A stretch of DNA of 64,000 nt, from the NCBI RefSeq assembly GCF_023498005.1, contig NZ_CP097289.1, positions 8,556,001 to 8,620,000 of the forward strand, read 5' to 3'. The notes below the pieces were generated by a model that saw nothing but the letters and a program-made list of their open reading frames with translations, was not told where the DNA came from and did no database searches. Below are positions 1-7,667 of the stretch, one piece after another (position 1 is the first letter of the stretch; each line of letters starts with the position of its first letter). The position numbers were made by a program, and so were the translations under genes. The DNA is from Streptomyces durmitorensis (lineage in GTDB: Bacteria > Actinomycetota > Actinomycetes > Streptomycetales > Streptomycetaceae).

Positions 1-846
1 CGGCCGGTCCGGGTCGCGTCCCGCGTCCTCGGCGAGCCGCACGGCCAGGCGCTGGGCGAGTACCAGTTCCGCGAGCGGATCGAGCTCCGGGCCGCGCAGG
101 TGCGCGCCGGTGGCCGCGATGGCGGCGGCGAGGTCAGCGGGCAGCGGGGACAGGCTCCACACGGCCCGCCTGGGACCGGCCACCGCGATGGGGCCGTGGC
201 GGTACTCCATCACCGGGTAGGACTCCGTCCAATGCGCCGCCGCTTCCCGCACCTTGAGCGCCGCCTCGTGCGCGAGCCCGGCGTGCCAGCCGTCGCCGAG
301 GAAGGTGATCTGCTCCGCCGCGAGCAGCCGCGGATCCAGCGGTGCGCTGAGGGCCAAGGGCACATCGGCCAGCGCCTGGCCGAGGTCGTGGCCCAAGTGG
401 GCCAGTAGCAGAGCCAGTTGAGTGGTCGGATAGCGGGTCTGCACGACGGACCGCTCGTCGGCGTGGTCGAGGATGATCACGTCGTCGGCGGCGCGTGCGG
501 CAGGCGACCGGGGGACCGCCGTGACGGTGGTGACCCGCGTGGAGGAGGGGGCCGTCCCGAGGGCGCTGAGGATCTCGGTGGTGGTGCCGGAGCGGGTGAG
601 GGCCAGGACGCGGTCGTAAGGACGGTGCAGCCGGGCCGCCGATGCGGGGAACGCGTCGGTGGGGCCGTGCCCCAGGTCCTCCCGCAGATGGGCGTAGGCC
701 TGGGCCATGAACAGCGACGTACCGCAGCCGATCACGGCGACGCGCTCGCCCTTGGCGGGCAACGCCTTTGCGTACTCGGGCAGTTGCCTCAGTACGTACT
801 CCCAGCACTGCGGCTGTGTGTCGATTTCCTGATGGGTGAGTGACAT
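1..846 (-). CDS. SIS-domain sugar-phosphate isomerase/deaminase (AgaS/GlmS-like), 3' end outside window
   Basis: Reading leftward from ATG at 846 the frame stays open to the window edge (282 codons), so only a short C-terminus is missing. The protein has a SIS fold: an early VIGCGTS loop, an SRSGTTTE-like phosphosugar-binding segment (here LTRSGTTTE), and a second SIS half with EAALKVREAAA followed by EYRHGP, the motif typical of aldose/ketose and hexosamine-phosphate isomerases. By family this would isomerise or deaminate a hexosamine- or ketose-6-phosphate in the cytoplasm. It lies downstream of the GH4, kinase and transport genes on the same strand, so it probably completes their pathway. 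Galactosamine-6-phosphate (AgaS-like) is my inferred substrate; glucosamine-6-phosphate is an alternative. Confidence 0.85.
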   Translation of the reverse strand, partial: MSLTHQEIDTQPQCWEYVLRQLPEYAKALPAKGERVAVIGCGTSLFMAQAYAHLREDLGHGPTDAFPASAARLHRPYDRVLALTRSGTTTEILSALGTAPSSTRVTTVTAVPRSPAARAADDVIILDHADERSVVQTRYPTTQLALLLAHLGHDLGQALADVPLALSAPLDPRLLAAEQITFLGDGWHAGLAHEAALKVREAAAHWTESYPVMEYRHGPIAVAGPRRAVWSLSPLPADLAAAIAATGAHLRGPELDPLAELVLAQRLAVRLAEDAGRDPDRP

Positions 847-860
847 GGGGGTGCCTTCTG

Positions 861-880
861 TTTCCATGGGATTCCATGGG
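861..880. promoter_or_regulatory. Tandem CCATGG-centred repeat, candidate operator
   Basis: Two adjacent copies of TTCCATGGGA (second copy ATTCCATGGG in register) lie 15-35 nt upstream of the SIS gene start, in the 71-nt gap after the GH4 gene. Each is centred on the palindrome CCATGG, as is the longer inverted repeat at 6473-6493 upstream of the binding-protein gene of the same cluster. A shared operator is inference from this similarity. Confidence 0.35.
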
Positions 881-917
881 ATGCGAGGGGTGGGCTGCCG
901 GGCCGATGACTGGCTCC

Positions 918-2228
918 TCAGTCGCCCAGGAGCCGGCGCAGGGAGGGCTGGAGCCGGTCCCCGTGGGCGCGGACCATGGCGTCGCACAGCCGCCAGATCT
1001 GTTCCACGGGAAGGGCCGCGGCGGTGGCCGGGTCGGTCATCGCCGCGTGCCGGATGTGGCGTGGCTCGTCGTCGACGGCGGCCCGGACGACCAGGTCGTT
1101 CATGCTGAGGTAGGTGCGGTTGAGCGCGGCCAGCTGCGGGGGCAGTGATCCCGCGCGGGTGGGCTGGATGCCGGAGGCGTCGACGAGGCAGGGGACTTCG
1201 ACCACCCCGTGGCCCGGGAGGTTGTCGATCAGACCGTGGTTGGGGACGTTGCCGTAGACGGTGCGCGGGGTGCCGGTCACGATGCTGTGGATGATCTGAG
1301 GGGCGTACTCCATGGTGCCCTCGACGGTGAGAGGTTCACCGGCGGCCAGGGCGTCGCGCGTGTGGTGGTAGGCCGCGACGTTCTCGTCGACGATGCCGAG
1401 GTAGGCGCCGATCGGCAGGCGCAGGCGCTCGACCTCGCTGTCGTGGTGCAGGTACCAAGGGACGTACTCGGAGGAGTGCTCGCTGGTCTCGGTGGGGTAG
1501 TGGCCGAGCCGCCGGTACATGTCGACGCGCACCCGGCGCCGCAACTGCGCGTCCTGGGCGATCAGTTCGTCGAGCCGGGGGTAGAGGTCGCTGCCCTGGT
1601 GCTCGAACCTCAGCACCCACGCCTGGTGGTTGACGCCCGCCGCCAGGTAGGTGATCTCCTCGTACGGGACGTCCACCAGCTCGGCCAGGTCCCGCATGGT
1701 CCAGTACACGGAGTGGCACAGGCCCACCACCCGGGTCAGCCCTGTGGCCTGCGTGAGGTACTGGACGTTCATGGCCATGGGGTTGGTGTAGTTCAGGAGC
1801 CAGGCGTCGGGGCACAGTTCGGCGATGTCCTCGCCGAGTGCCTTCAGGAGTGGGAAGGTGCGCAGCGCACGGAAGATGCCGCCGATGCCGAGGGTGTCGC
1901 CGATGGTCTGGCGCACCCCGTGGCGGGCGGGCACCTCGAAGTCCGTGCGGGTGGCCTCGCCCATGCCGACCTGCACGATGTTGATGACGAAGTCCGCGCC
2001 TGCCAGGGCCTCTCGGCGGTCGGCGTGGCTGGTGACGGTGGCGTGCGCGCCGAGGTGGTCGGCGATGTGGTCGGCCGCGGCCTGTGCGGTGGTCAGGCGT
2101 TCGGGGTCGATGTCGTGCAGGGCGATGTGGGCGCCCTTCAGTTCGGGGAAGGCGAAGAGGTCGGCGAGCAGGCCTTGGGTGAAGACGACGCTGCCCGCGC
2201 CGATGAAGGCGATCTTGGGGTGGTTCAT
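918..2228 (-). CDS. Glycoside hydrolase family 4 (alpha-galactosidase MelA-type)
   Basis: 436 aa, close to E. coli MelA length. GH4 enzymes use NAD+ and a divalent metal to cleave glycosides by a redox-elimination mechanism. Visible are the N-terminal dinucleotide fold (IAFIGAGSVVFT, residues 6-17), the NYTNP motif (about 146-150), the metal-binding CHSVY with Cys171-His172 and the GVNH motif with His201. CHSV is characteristic of the alpha-galactosidase branch, but the galacto versus galactosamine preference cannot be read from sequence. The start ATG overlaps the stop of the upstream kinase gene by 4 nt (TCAT at 2225-2228 on the + strand), so the two are translationally coupled. There is no signal peptide, so it acts on imported oligosaccharide. 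Confidence 0.92.
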   Translation of the reverse strand: MNHPKIAFIGAGSVVFTQGLLADLFAFPELKGAHIALHDIDPERLTTAQAAADHIADHLGAHATVTSHADRREALAGADFVINIVQVGMGEATRTDFEVPARHGVRQTIGDTLGIGGIFRALRTFPLLKALGEDIAELCPDAWLLNYTNPMAMNVQYLTQATGLTRVVGLCHSVYWTMRDLAELVDVPYEEITYLAAGVNHQAWVLRFEHQGSDLYPRLDELIAQDAQLRRRVRVDMYRRLGHYPTETSEHSSEYVPWYLHHDSEVERLRLPIGAYLGIVDENVAAYHHTRDALAAGEPLTVEGTMEYAPQIIHSIVTGTPRTVYGNVPNHGLIDNLPGHGVVEVPCLVDASGIQPTRAGSLPPQLAALNRTYLSMNDLVVRAAVDDEPRHIRHAAMTDPATAAALPVEQIWRLCDAMVRAHGDRLQPSLRRLLGD

Positions 2229-3181
2229 GAGGCGTGTGCTCCGCTCGGGGTGGTGTGGGCGAGGACTTCGTCCCGCGTGGGCTGGGCCGCGGTGCCGCCA
2301 TGAGCGCGGGTGGACAGGGATCCGCAGGCGACGGCGTACCGCAGTGCCTCGTGCGGGGGCCGTCCGTCGAGGAGGGCGGCGATGAACCCGGCGTCGAAGC
2401 TGTCTCCGGCGCCGACGGTGTCGACGGGGGCCATGGGGAGGCCCGGCGCGGTGAGCAGGGTGTGGCCGTTGTGGCACAGGGCACCCTCGGCGCCGTTCTT
2501 GACGACGGCCAACGGGACGCGCACGGCGAGGAGTTCGGCTGCCTGCTGCGGGGTGCCGGACGGCAGCCCGGCCAACCGCAGGGCCTCTTGGGCGTTGGGC
2601 AGCAGGATGTCGGTCTCGGCGAGGACGGCATCGAGGGCTGTCGGCTCCCACCGCCCCGACGGGTCGTCCTGGGTGTCCAGGGATGTGCTCGCGCCGTGCC
2701 ATCGCGCGGTGCGCAGCAGCCGGGGCAGGTCGGCGGCGAGGCGGGGTTGGAGGAAGTACGAGGCGGCGTGGACGTGCCGGGCGTCGGCGAGCAGTTCGGT
2801 CGGTACGTCGTCGCCGCTGACGGCGGTGAGGGTGCCAGGAGAGGTGAGGATGGCCCGGTCCTCGCCCTGGGTGAGTACGACCGTGAGCGGCGTCGGGCGG
2901 GAGGCGTCCAGACGCAGGGCGCGGGTGTCGACGCCACGGGCGGCGAGCGCGTCGCGCAGATAGCGGCCCGCGTCGTCGTCGCCCACACGCCCGGCGAAGG
3001 CCACCTTCAGGCCCAGGCGCGCGGCCCCGCACGCCATGATCGCGGCCGAGCCGCCGAGGGTCAGTGACCCGGCGCCGACGAGCTGTTCGCGCTGGCCGAA
3101 GGCGAGGTGGCCGGTCAGCGGGCCCAGGATCACATCGGGGTTGGCGTCCCCGATGACGAGCAGGTCGTACGAGTGGGGCAT
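2225..3181 (-). CDS. PfkB-family carbohydrate kinase
   Basis: 318 aa ribokinase/PfkB sugar kinase. The N-terminus LLVIGDANPD and GGSAAIMACGAARLG match the substrate-side signature, and DTVGAGDSFDAGF near residue 250 is the PfkB signature 2 with the catalytic Asp and anion hole. It phosphorylates a sugar or sugar phosphate with ATP in the cytosol. In this cluster the likely substrate is the monosaccharide released by the GH4 enzyme, or a tagatose/fructose-6-phosphate made by the SIS protein; sequence alone does not decide. ATG at 3181 is the first plausible start. The gene ends inside the GH4 start codon and lies 59 nt after the permease gene, consistent with one transcript. Confidence 0.9.
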   Translation of the reverse strand: MPHSYDLLVIGDANPDVILGPLTGHLAFGQREQLVGAGSLTLGGSAAIMACGAARLGLKVAFAGRVGDDDAGRYLRDALAARGVDTRALRLDASRPTPLTVVLTQGEDRAILTSPGTLTAVSGDDVPTELLADARHVHAASYFLQPRLAADLPRLLRTARWHGASTSLDTQDDPSGRWEPTALDAVLAETDILLPNAQEALRLAGLPSGTPQQAAELLAVRVPLAVVKNGAEGALCHNGHTLLTAPGLPMAPVDTVGAGDSFDAGFIAALLDGRPPHEALRYAVACGSLSTRAHGGTAAQPTRDEVLAHTTPSGAHAS

Positions 3182-3240
3182 CGAGTTCCTTCGGATCGTG
3201 CGGGAGAGAGGGACGGGCGCGACGAGACGGGCCGGGAAGG

Positions 3241-4131
3241 TCAGCCCTTGAGGCCGCTGGAGGTGACCGAGCGGATGAAGGCCTTCTGCGCGACGAGGAA
3301 CGCGAGCAGGACCGGAAGGACGGTGATGACGTTGCCCGCCATCACCGCGGACCAGCGGGTGTGGTGCTGCCCCTGGAACGTGGTGAGACCCAGTTGCAGC
3401 GTGTACTGGGTGTCGTGGTTGATCGCGATCAGCGGCCACGTCAGGTCGTTCCACGTGGTGAGGAAGGTCAGCACGGCCACCGTGGCGAGCGCGGGCCGCG
3501 CCAGCGGAAGCACGATCGCCCAGAGGACCCGCAGCCGCGAGCAGCCGTCGATCCAGGCGGCCTCCTCCAGTTCCCTGGGCAGGGAGAGGAAGAACTGCCG
3601 CAGCAGGAACACCGCGAACGGCGTGACGAGGGAGGGCACGATCAGCGCGCCCAGGGTGTCGATCAGGCCCAGCTTCTTCATCACCAGGAAGGTGGGGATC
3701 ATCGTCAGCTGGAAGGGCACCGCCATCGTCGCAAGCATCAGCACGAGCAGCACCCGCGAGCCGCGGAAGCGCATCCGCGCGAACGCGTAGCCGCCGAGCG
3801 CGCCGAAGACGAGGTTCGATGCGACGGCGACGGCGGAGACGATCGCGGAGTTCATCAGCCAGCGCGGGAACATGGCGTTGCCCAGGACATAGCGGTAGCC
3901 GCCCAGGTCGATGCCCGAGGGCCACAGCGCGGGCGGGAAGCGGTTGATCTCCGCGTTGCTCATCACCGAGCTCAGGAGCAGCCAGAGCAGCGGCACCGCG
4001 AAGAGCACCGCCAGCGGCGCGAGCAGAACGTGCCAGGCGCTGAAGGGCAGCCGGAAGCGGCGGTGGCGCACAGCGGCGGGCTCGGACGCCCGGCGTGCGG
4101 TGGTTCCGGGCGCGGTGGTGGTCGCGGTCAT
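3241..4131 (-). CDS. Carbohydrate ABC transporter permease (MalG type)
   Basis: 296 aa inner-membrane permease of the CUT1 class. After a cytoplasmic N-terminus it has about six hydrophobic helices, beginning WHVLLAPLAVLFAVPLLWLL, and the EAA loop EEAAWIDGCSRLRVLWAIVL near residue 190, which docks on the ATPase. It pairs with the adjacent MalF-type permease: the start codon at 4131 overlaps the stop of that gene by one base. No ATPase gene is present in the cluster; Streptomyces sugar importers commonly share the MsiK ATPase encoded elsewhere, and I infer that here. Confidence 0.93.
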   Translation of the reverse strand: MTATTTAPGTTARRASEPAAVRHRRFRLPFSAWHVLLAPLAVLFAVPLLWLLLSSVMSNAEINRFPPALWPSGIDLGGYRYVLGNAMFPRWLMNSAIVSAVAVASNLVFGALGGYAFARMRFRGSRVLLVLMLATMAVPFQLTMIPTFLVMKKLGLIDTLGALIVPSLVTPFAVFLLRQFFLSLPRELEEAAWIDGCSRLRVLWAIVLPLARPALATVAVLTFLTTWNDLTWPLIAINHDTQYTLQLGLTTFQGQHHTRWSAVMAGNVITVLPVLLAFLVAQKAFIRSVTSSGLKG

Positions 4132-5081
4132 CAGGCGGCTGCTTTCGTACGGAGGGTGCGCTCACGGCCACGGACCACGCGCAGCACGGCGGCCACGACG
4201 AACAGGGCGAGCGCCAGGACGTAGGCGGCCGCGGCGCCGTACCCGGCGGTGAAGTTCTTGAAGGCCTGCTCCCAGATGAAGTAGACGATCACCGTGGTCG
4301 AACCGAGGGGCCCGCCCTTGGTGGTCACATAGACCAGGTCGAAGACCTGGAGGGACTGGATGGTCTGCCACAGCAGCAGAAACACGCTGACCGGGGAGAG
4401 CGCGGGCAGCGTCACGTGCCGCAGCAGGTGCCTGCGCCCCGCGCCGTCCAGGCGGGCGGCCTCGATCAGGGACTGGTCGACGTCCTGGAGCGCGGCCAGG
4501 TAGATGACGGTGCACAGTCCGGTGCCGCTCCACAGGGTGATGGCGACCAGCACGAACAGCGCCTGCGACGAGTCGGTGAGGAAGCCCTGCGGCGAGATCC
4601 CCAGGTGGTGGAGGACGGAGTTGGCCGCCCCGAAGTCGGGGTCGAGGATGAACGAGAACAGCACGCCCTGGGCGGTGGCCGAGATGACGAACGGCACGAA
4701 GAACAAGGTGCGGTACAGGCCGACGAAGCGGATCCGCCGGTTCAGCGCCAGGGCGAGGGCAAGTCCGATGCCGATGCTCAAGGGCACGTACAACACGGTG
4801 TAGAGCAGGGTGTTGCGCACGGCCTGGCTGAAGTGCGGGTCCTGCGACAGGGCGCGGTAGTTGTCGAGGCCCACCCAACGGCTGGGCGTGACCAGGTCGT
4901 TGGCCTGGAAGGACAGGAGCAGCGACCACACGACCGGCAGGACGCTCAGGCCGAGGATGACGAGCACCGCGGGGGAGACGAAGGCCCAGGCGGTGACGGT
5001 CTCGCCGCGGCGCCGACGGCGCAGGGCACGTCGGCCGGAGGTGTCGGGCGGCAGAGTCAGGGGGCGGGGAAGTGACGGCAT
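4131..5081 (-). CDS. Carbohydrate ABC transporter permease (MalF/UgpA type)
   Basis: 316 aa. A basic N-terminus (RRALRRRRRGE) precedes the first helix AWAFVSPAVLVILGLSVLP; about six membrane spans follow. The EAA loop is IEAARLDGAGRRHLLRHVTL near residue 210. It forms the transmembrane channel with the downstream MalG-type permease and receives sugar from the lipoprotein encoded just upstream (19-nt gap). Substrate specificity is not visible; context suggests a galactose- or galactosamine-containing oligosaccharide. Confidence 0.93.
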   Translation of the reverse strand: MPSLPRPLTLPPDTSGRRALRRRRRGETVTAWAFVSPAVLVILGLSVLPVVWSLLLSFQANDLVTPSRWVGLDNYRALSQDPHFSQAVRNTLLYTVLYVPLSIGIGLALALALNRRIRFVGLYRTLFFVPFVISATAQGVLFSFILDPDFGAANSVLHHLGISPQGFLTDSSQALFVLVAITLWSGTGLCTVIYLAALQDVDQSLIEAARLDGAGRRHLLRHVTLPALSPVSVFLLLWQTIQSLQVFDLVYVTTKGGPLGSTTVIVYFIWEQAFKNFTAGYGAAAAYVLALALFVVAAVLRVVRGRERTLRTKAAA

Positions 5082-5100
5082 GGCGGTGTCCTCAACGTCC

Positions 5101-6432
5101 TCAACGCGGGATCAGCAGGGCGGCGTTGGCCTCTTCGGCGCAGGAGCGCACCGCGTCGGCGGGGCTTTTGCGGCCGAGCAGTACGGAGACGACCGCCTGC
5201 CCGAGGGACTGGGAGATGCGGGGGTAGGCGGCGTGCACGGGACGCACCCGCGCCGATGCGACCGCCTCGGTGAACACCGGAAGGCCCGGCATCCGGTCGG
5301 CGTGCTCGCGCCAGGCCGGACGGTCCTGGCTGCGGCGGCTCAGCGGAAGGCCGCCCGCCTCTACGGCCCAACGGCTGTCCTGGGCGGGCTGGTTGAGCCA
5401 GGTGACGAAGGTGCGGGCCGCCTCCGTCCTGGCCGAGCCGTTGTCGAAGACCGTCCAGGTGTCGGGGCCCGAGATGGTCAGGGGGCGGCGGCTGAAGCTG
5501 GGCAGGGGCACCACGTGGTAGTCGACCTCGGCCTGCGTGATGTCCGGAAGCTGCCAGGGTCCTGTGGGCACCATGCCCATCCGCCCGGACAGGAAGACCT
5601 GGTACATCTGCTCGCTGCCTGGCTTGGGGTCGACGTAGACGCTCTTGTCGCGCGCCAGGTCCCGTACGACCTCCAGGGCGCGTACGCCCTCCTTCGCGAA
5701 GCCGATGCCGTGCCCGTCGTCGGCGATCACGTCGCCGCCCAGGTCCCACACCATCGGCCACATCCGCCACACGGTGTCCTCGTCGCCGGTGCCGGGCCAG
5801 CCGGTGCCGAACCGTCCCTTGGAGGCATCGGTCAGGCGGCGCGCGGTGTCGGTGAACTCCTGCCAGGTCCAGCCCGCCTCGGGCAGATCGATCCCGGCCT
5901 GAGCGAACAGCTTCTTGTTGCAGACCACGGCGAGGCAGTCCAGGACCGCGGGCACCGCCCGGGCCCGGCCGTTGATGGTGACGGCCTGCCGGGCCGGTGC
6001 CCAGAAGTTGCGCCACGGCGTCGGCCCCTCGCGCACCTGTGAGGTCAGGTCGACGACCTCGGGGCTGCGGGCGACGCTGGCCAGGTCGGAGCCGAAGACG
6101 TAGGCGACATCGGGGTACGAGCCCGAGGCGAGCGCGGCGGTGACCTTCTGCAGCATGGCGTCGGCGAGCACACCGCCGCCCAGGTCGACGCGGATGTCCG
6201 GATGAGCGGCGTGGAAGCGGGCGACCAGGCCCTTGAGCACCTTGGCCGCGGTGTCCGTCTGTCCGTGCCACAGCTGAATGGTCACCCGCCCGTCGGGGCC
6301 GACCCCGTCGGCGGGCCCCGTGCCGCAGCCGGCCAGCGCGCCCCCGACCGCCGTAAGCGCCGCCGCGCCGCCCGCGCGCAGCACACCGCGCCGCGAGGGT
6401 CTTCCCGGCGCTCGGGTTCCTGCGCTCATCAC
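5101..6432 (-). CDS. Sugar ABC transporter substrate-binding lipoprotein
   Basis: 443 aa extracellular solute-binding protein (family 1). The N-terminus has paired arginines (RPSRRGVLRAGG), a hydrophobic stretch and the lipobox LAGC, so it is probably exported by Tat or Sec and anchored to the membrane by a lipidated Cys. The mature part starts VTIQLWHG, typical of CUT1 binding proteins. It would capture the oligosaccharide for the two permeases that follow. ATG ATG at 6432/6429 are equivalent starts. It is the first gene of the transport/catabolism operon and has a CCATGG-type inverted repeat 41-61 nt upstream. Confidence 0.93.
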   Translation of the reverse strand: MMSAGTRAPGRPSRRGVLRAGGAAALTAVGGALAGCGTGPADGVGPDGRVTIQLWHGQTDTAAKVLKGLVARFHAAHPDIRVDLGGGVLADAMLQKVTAALASGSYPDVAYVFGSDLASVARSPEVVDLTSQVREGPTPWRNFWAPARQAVTINGRARAVPAVLDCLAVVCNKKLFAQAGIDLPEAGWTWQEFTDTARRLTDASKGRFGTGWPGTGDEDTVWRMWPMVWDLGGDVIADDGHGIGFAKEGVRALEVVRDLARDKSVYVDPKPGSEQMYQVFLSGRMGMVPTGPWQLPDITQAEVDYHVVPLPSFSRRPLTISGPDTWTVFDNGSARTEAARTFVTWLNQPAQDSRWAVEAGGLPLSRRSQDRPAWREHADRMPGLPVFTEAVASARVRPVHAAYPRISQSLGQAVVSVLLGRKSPADAVRSCAEEANAALLIPR

Positions 6433-6472
6433 TGCCTCCAGGGGGATCGGATGCGCCCGCGGCGCGAAGGGT

Positions 6473-6493
6473 CCATGGACGGAACGTCCATGG
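6473..6493. promoter_or_regulatory. Perfect inverted repeat CCATGGACG-GAA-CGTCCATGG, candidate operator
   Basis: Nine-bp arms with a 3-nt centre in the promoter region of the binding-lipoprotein gene. The CCATGG core recurs in the tandem repeat at 861-880, upstream of another gene of the cluster. The DeoR regulator at 7668 is the obvious candidate to bind it; this is inferred. Confidence 0.45.
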
Positions 6494-6578
6494 CGGGGAG
6501 GTGGGGCGCGACGCCCGGTTCCGGGCGATCTGCGCGCCGGGGAAGCCCGCGCGGCGCGGCGACGCGGATGGCCGCGGT

Positions 6579-7397
6579 TCAGCAGGTCCGGCGTACGTAT
6601 CCGCTGCTGTCCGCGGGCGACACGTCGACGTCGCGGCGCACGATGCTCAGCCGCTCGCCCCAGCCCGAACAGGCCTTGCGCAGACCGCTGTCCGTGTACT
6701 CGATGACCAGGACGTCGTCACCGAACGCGGAGGTGTAATCCCCGCACTCGTCGTACGCGCCGCATTCCTCGGCGACGGCGAAGTCGAGCCCGGTCCGCTC
6801 GCGCTCGCCCGCCAGCTGGGGGGTGTTCTTCTGCGCGGCGGCCAGGCCCTGTTCGTGGGCGTGCGCGGAGAGCAGCGCGACGTAGGACATGGCCTGATCG
6901 GCCGTCAGCAGGTCCGGGAAGCGCGTGAAGGTGTCGTAGTTGTCCGGCTCGACGGCCTGGAAGCCCTGGTCGGCACAGCCGTCGATCCAGCCGCCGACCT
7001 TGGCGGCGATCCGCTCGCGCTTGTCGGCGGTGCGGATGTCCAGGACGGCCTCGCCCCACTCGCCGTCGTACACGACGTCGCCGTCGGCGTCCCGCAGCAG
7101 CAGGTCGGGATCCCAGTCGCCCTCGGCCCCGGGCTGGGCCTGGAAGGCGTTGAGGTAGCAGATGTTGTACAGGCCGGGCGCGGGGGCGGCGGCTCGGTCG
7201 CGGCTGACGATCTCGACCCCGGCGGGCGGCGTGTACGCGCCGCCTATCTGGTAGTCGAACCCGGCGTGCAGCGGGGGCAGTTCGGCGGCGGCCGCGCCCG
7301 CGGACGCCGACGACGGGGCGAGCAGGCAGGCGGCGGCGGTGGCCGTGAGCGCCGCGGACGCGGCGATGCCCCTGCGCAGAACACGATTGAGGCTCAT
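6579..7397 (-). CDS. Secreted GH114 family glycosidase (endo-alpha-1,4-polygalactosaminidase-like)
   Basis: 272 aa. ATG at 7397 is preceded by GGAG 7 nt away; an ATG at 7424 is possible but has a weaker context. Residues 1-35 form a Sec signal (RRGIAASAALTATAAACLLA, then SSASA), so the enzyme is exported. The mature region contains YNICYLNAFQAQPG, WGEAVLDIRTADKR and AVEPDNYD, hallmarks of the GH114/TM1410-like barrel, with the Glu of VEPDN the likely catalytic residue. The family hydrolyses alpha-1,4-linked polygalactosamine. Placed between the importer and the DeoR gene, it would make the fragments imported by the operon. Exact substrate is inference; the domain call is strong. Confidence 0.85.
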   Translation of the reverse strand: MSLNRVLRRGIAASAALTATAAACLLAPSSASAGAAAAELPPLHAGFDYQIGGAYTPPAGVEIVSRDRAAAPAPGLYNICYLNAFQAQPGAEGDWDPDLLLRDADGDVVYDGEWGEAVLDIRTADKRERIAAKVGGWIDGCADQGFQAVEPDNYDTFTRFPDLLTADQAMSYVALLSAHAHEQGLAAAQKNTPQLAGERERTGLDFAVAEECGAYDECGDYTSAFGDDVLVIEYTDSGLRKACSGWGERLSIVRRDVDVSPADSSGYVRRTC

Positions 7398-7411
7398 CGA
7401 GGAGCTCCAGA

Positions 7412-7440
7412 TGTCCGAGGGCACGTCCCCGCCTCGGACA
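7412..7440. promoter_or_regulatory. Inverted repeat in the leader of the GH114 gene
   Basis: TGTCCGAGG (7412-7420) and CCTCGGACA (7432-7440) are perfect 9-bp arms with an 11-nt spacer, 15-43 nt upstream of the GH114 start codon. It could be an operator or an mRNA hairpin in the 5' leader. It does not resemble the CCATGG repeats. Confidence 0.35.
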
Positions 7441-7667
7441 CGGAAAAGGGTCCTGGCGACTCAGTCCGGGCTCATGGCCGAGGCCAACTACCGGCTGGGC
7501 GTACCTCTGCGCCGAGTGCTCGGCATCGGCGTGCCAGGGAGTTAATCGAGCAGTTTCAGTCATGTCAAGGGGAGAGGACCGAGAAGCACGTGACGCACTT
7601 GAGCAGAAACGCGCATCAATCTTGCGGGACTCTGCTCGGGCCGGTCGTCCCGGCTTATGCTCGACCG

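Noticed and set aside
6501..7667. N-terminal extension of the DeoR frame
   Set aside because: It is antisense to the GH114 gene; DeoR homology begins at the GTG at 7668.
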